DNA of 64,000 nt, from NCBI GenBank assembly GCA_019418225.1, contig DYCF01000015.1:1-64000 (forward strand), in the 5' to 3' direction. Each line of letters opens with the position of its first letter. Positions within the stretch are counted from its first letter, which is position 1. The DNA comes from Clostridiales bacterium. GTDB taxonomy: Bacteria > Bacillota > Clostridia > Lachnospirales > Cellulosilyticaceae. Below are positions 62,457 to 64,000 of this stretch, piece by piece. The position numbers and the translations under genes are program-made. A model generated the notes under the pieces. That model was not told the origin of the DNA. It ran no database searches and saw nothing but the letters and a program-made list of their open reading frames with translations.

Positions 62457-62960
62457 CTTATGCATTCAAAATGTATATTTATCATCCTCTTTTCCAAGTC
62501 TTTTCATCTATATATTTCTATGCGTTCCCACCTTCTTTAAAGACAACCTACGCTTAGCAAACATACAAATACCCTGTTCCCTAAACACAAGCTAGGCACT
62601 GCCCTTATAAATAGCCTCCCGATGCTTTATAAATCTTTAAGTACCGGTAAGTCCACTTAGAAATATATATTTTTCAAAGCTCAGATAAAGGGGGAGGCCA
62701 ACCTTTTTACTCACTACATGAAAAGCCGCTATACTAAGCGCACTCTGGTACCCATAACTAAAAAGGCCATCTGATACTCATAAAATAGTTTTGTGTAAAG
62801 TACTTCACCCCGCCCTAACTAAACTCAGCCTTCTAGGCATCCTCGCAGCCATAAGTTTTGATAGTGCTCACCCTAAGCGTGTTAGATTCTCGCCCCACCG
62901 GATTAAAAAGTAAGCCCGCCAGCGTTGCCATTTAGATTGTTGTGAGTTGCTTTACACTTA
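62426..62960 (-). ncRNA. Candidate large structured non-coding RNA (ornate-RNA type)
   Basis: About 535 nt on the minus strand, without a credible open frame, much richer in G and C than the A/T-rich flanks and closed by the strong terminator at 62426. Self-complementary segments nest: GTGTAAAG (62957-62950) with CTTTACAC (62800-62793); CCTTTTTA (62766-62759) with TAAAAAGG (62709-62702); GCCTCCC (62698-62692) with GGGAGGC (62620-62614); hairpins CGCT-N6-AGCG (62740-62727) and GCCTAGAAGGC (62838-62828). Size and style suit ROOL, OLE or GOLLD-like RNAs; I cannot say which. No promoter could be placed. Confidence 0.6.
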
Positions 62961-63181
62961 TATATATGTTATAAAAAAGAAAAATCCCTACCTATTTTTA
63001 TATAAATTTAATTTATGTACGCTAATTAAATAGTGGGCATCACAATATAATTAATCCTGTATGAGAAGAGAAGCTTTGAATTCTCCTTTACTAATTAACA
63101 TTAGTCATATCTCTCTAATAGCATAGCTAATTTAAATAGTCCTAATTAATATGCTTTTTATTTAAAGTAAAAACTCCAAAA
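62961..63181. other. A/T-rich spacer upstream of the candidate RNA
   Basis: No gene. Expected to carry the RNA's promoter; TATAAC and TATATA lie near 62961-62972 on the minus strand with no matching -35. Confidence 0.5.
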
Positions 63182-63213
63182 CCCCCGAACCTAGATTTCT
63201 CTAAGTTCGAGGG
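63182..63213 (-). terminator. Terminator after the metallophosphoesterase gene, near-copy of the 62426 hairpin
   Basis: CCCTCGAACTTAG / CTAGGTTCGGGGG stem on the minus strand, then TTTTGGAGTTTTTAC. Downstream by about 175 nt of the stop at 63388. Stretch 63214-63387 has no gene. Confidence 0.8.
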
Positions 63214-63387
63214 TTTAGTTCATGGAGGTGATTTACTGACGGCACAGTCCACGAATTATTAATCTAGCTCAATATAGTTAGTGCTTCCAACCTTTAGCTT
63301 AATCACTTTTAATAAACTTAACTTTATTATACTCATATATTGTCACATCATTATTTTAAAGTTAGGTATATATTTTATTACACTATA

Positions 63388-64000
63388 CTAATCTCTTATC
63401 TTAATTGAGTCTTCATATCCATAATTTATTTTCCATTCTCCTGTATTAGATTTATATTCGACTAATGCTCTCCTCATTATGTTACTTTCTAAATTAATAT
63501 TAATAATTGAACAATGATTATTGTATTCATTTCCTGCATATGTACTTCCACCGGTAATTACTCTCGTCTTTGACCCACTTGTTGCTTCTTTAGATTTCTC
63601 TGGTAAAGCATGTACATGTCCTGATAAAATCAAATGAGTCTTTTGTGCAAAATATTGATATGACGTTCTACGTCCCCCACAACCATGAATTTCATCATAT
63701 GCTAACCATTCACTAGGATGATGCATTACTCCTATTGTTAAATAGCCATCTTCATCATTAGCTAATTGATTATTTGCATCCATAACTTTTAATTGAGGTA
63801 ATCCCATCCACAGTGTTCCTGTTACATCTTTAATTTTCGAAAACCAAGCTGAATTCAACATAACAAACCTAATCCCCGCTACAACTGCTTCTCCACATAA
63901 GTGACTTTCCGTCCCCCCTACTTTATACGATTTAATATCTAATTTTTCACAAAACCTTTCATAATACTTGTAACACTCACTATACTGGCCTATATTTTCA
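63388..64000 (-). CDS. Metallophosphoesterase (calcineurin-like), 5' end cut by the window
   Basis: At least 204 codons; the frame is open past 64000, so the ATG at 63861 is internal. Visible motifs: GGTESH and EAVVAGIRFVMLNSAW upstream, then GVMHHPSEW (metal His) and LILSGHVHALPE (GHxH), both typical of the calcineurin-like fold. The N-terminal metal-binding DxH/GDxxD part lies outside. C-terminal strands follow with no further domain. Function undetermined; such enzymes hydrolyse phosphodiesters or cyclic nucleotides. Confidence 0.8.
   Translation of the reverse strand, partial: ENIGQYSECYKYYERFCEKLDIKSYKVGGTESHLCGEAVVAGIRFVMLNSAWFSKIKDVTGTLWMGLPQLKVMDANNQLANDEDGYLTIGVMHHPSEWLAYDEIHGCGGRRTSYQYFAQKTHLILSGHVHALPEKSKEATSGSKTRVITGGSTYAGNEYNNHCSIININLESNIMRRALVEYKSNTGEWKINYGYEDSIKIRD

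Noticed and set aside
63224..63240. GGAGGTGATTTACT resembling a strong ribosome site
   Set aside because: On the plus strand the following frame stops at once; no gene follows.

Overview
The window is low-GC Firmicute DNA, most likely from an anaerobic clostridium of the Lachnospirales; a Cellulosilyticum-like genus is my best guess, not a demonstration. The signs are strong AGGAGG ribosome sites, a glmS ribozyme, S-layer homology (SLH) surface proteins, an SDMH-type labile-selenium gene set, TRAP and BMP-family transporters, and abundant intrinsic terminators. Most genes are on the minus strand. No rRNA, tRNA, CRISPR array, transposase or phage structural gene was seen.

Layout. 149-4772: a five-gene minus-strand operon (circularly permuted ATP-grasp, alpha-E, transglutaminase, and two M14 AstE/AspA-like proteins, the last of which has lost its catalytic residues). 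4861-12580: a TRAP transporter with two solute-binding proteins, a YesM/YesN-type two-component system and a degenerate kinase-like protein. 13075-14274: a DAACS symporter (+). 14372-17770: a MoxR AAA ATPase, VWA/HExxH protein and 22-residue-repeat protein operon. 17996-20817: secreted DUF4163/DUF3298 protein, alpha/beta hydrolase, DUF421 membrane protein. 20938-27812: nagA and a selenium/molybdenum-hydroxylase maturation cluster (xdhC-like, yqeC, cysteine desulfurase-like, yqeB, yedF, selD, DUF3343). 28075-40868: cell-surface proteins, including a 2887-residue beta-helix/SLH protein, plus a CYTH protein and an SGNH esterase. 41204-42699: BFD-like ferredoxin and M20 amidohydrolase. 42977-47981: a mannitol operon in decay (mtlR frameshifted, mtlA intact, mtlD with an internal deletion). 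48326-54089: DUF4176 protein, glmS with its ribozyme, RelE-like protein, HAD phosphatase, HSL-type hydrolase, polysaccharide deacetylase. 54308-60589: a BMP/nucleoside-type ABC transporter headed by an unknown exported protein. 61069-61791: mtnN (+). 61792-64000: TetR remnant, a candidate large structured RNA, and a metallophosphoesterase cut by the window edge.

Working together. The TRAP genes and the two-component genes form one block, suggesting that the kinase senses the TRAP substrate or its binding protein. The selenium cluster supplies selenophosphate and the sulfur/selenium handling for a molybdenum hydroxylase encoded elsewhere. The BMP transporter (nucleoside uptake) lies next to divergent mtnN (nucleoside salvage).

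Most worth following up: (1) a gene-free, GC-richer, helix-rich stretch of about 535 nt (62426-62960, minus strand) ending in a strong terminator, which looks like a large ornate non-coding RNA; (2) a 52-bp palindromic repeat at four loci, often with a second palindromic module; (3) the active/pseudo-enzyme M14 pair in the ATP-grasp operon; (4) the AAA-VWA-repeat triad; (5) two independent lesions in the mannitol operon.
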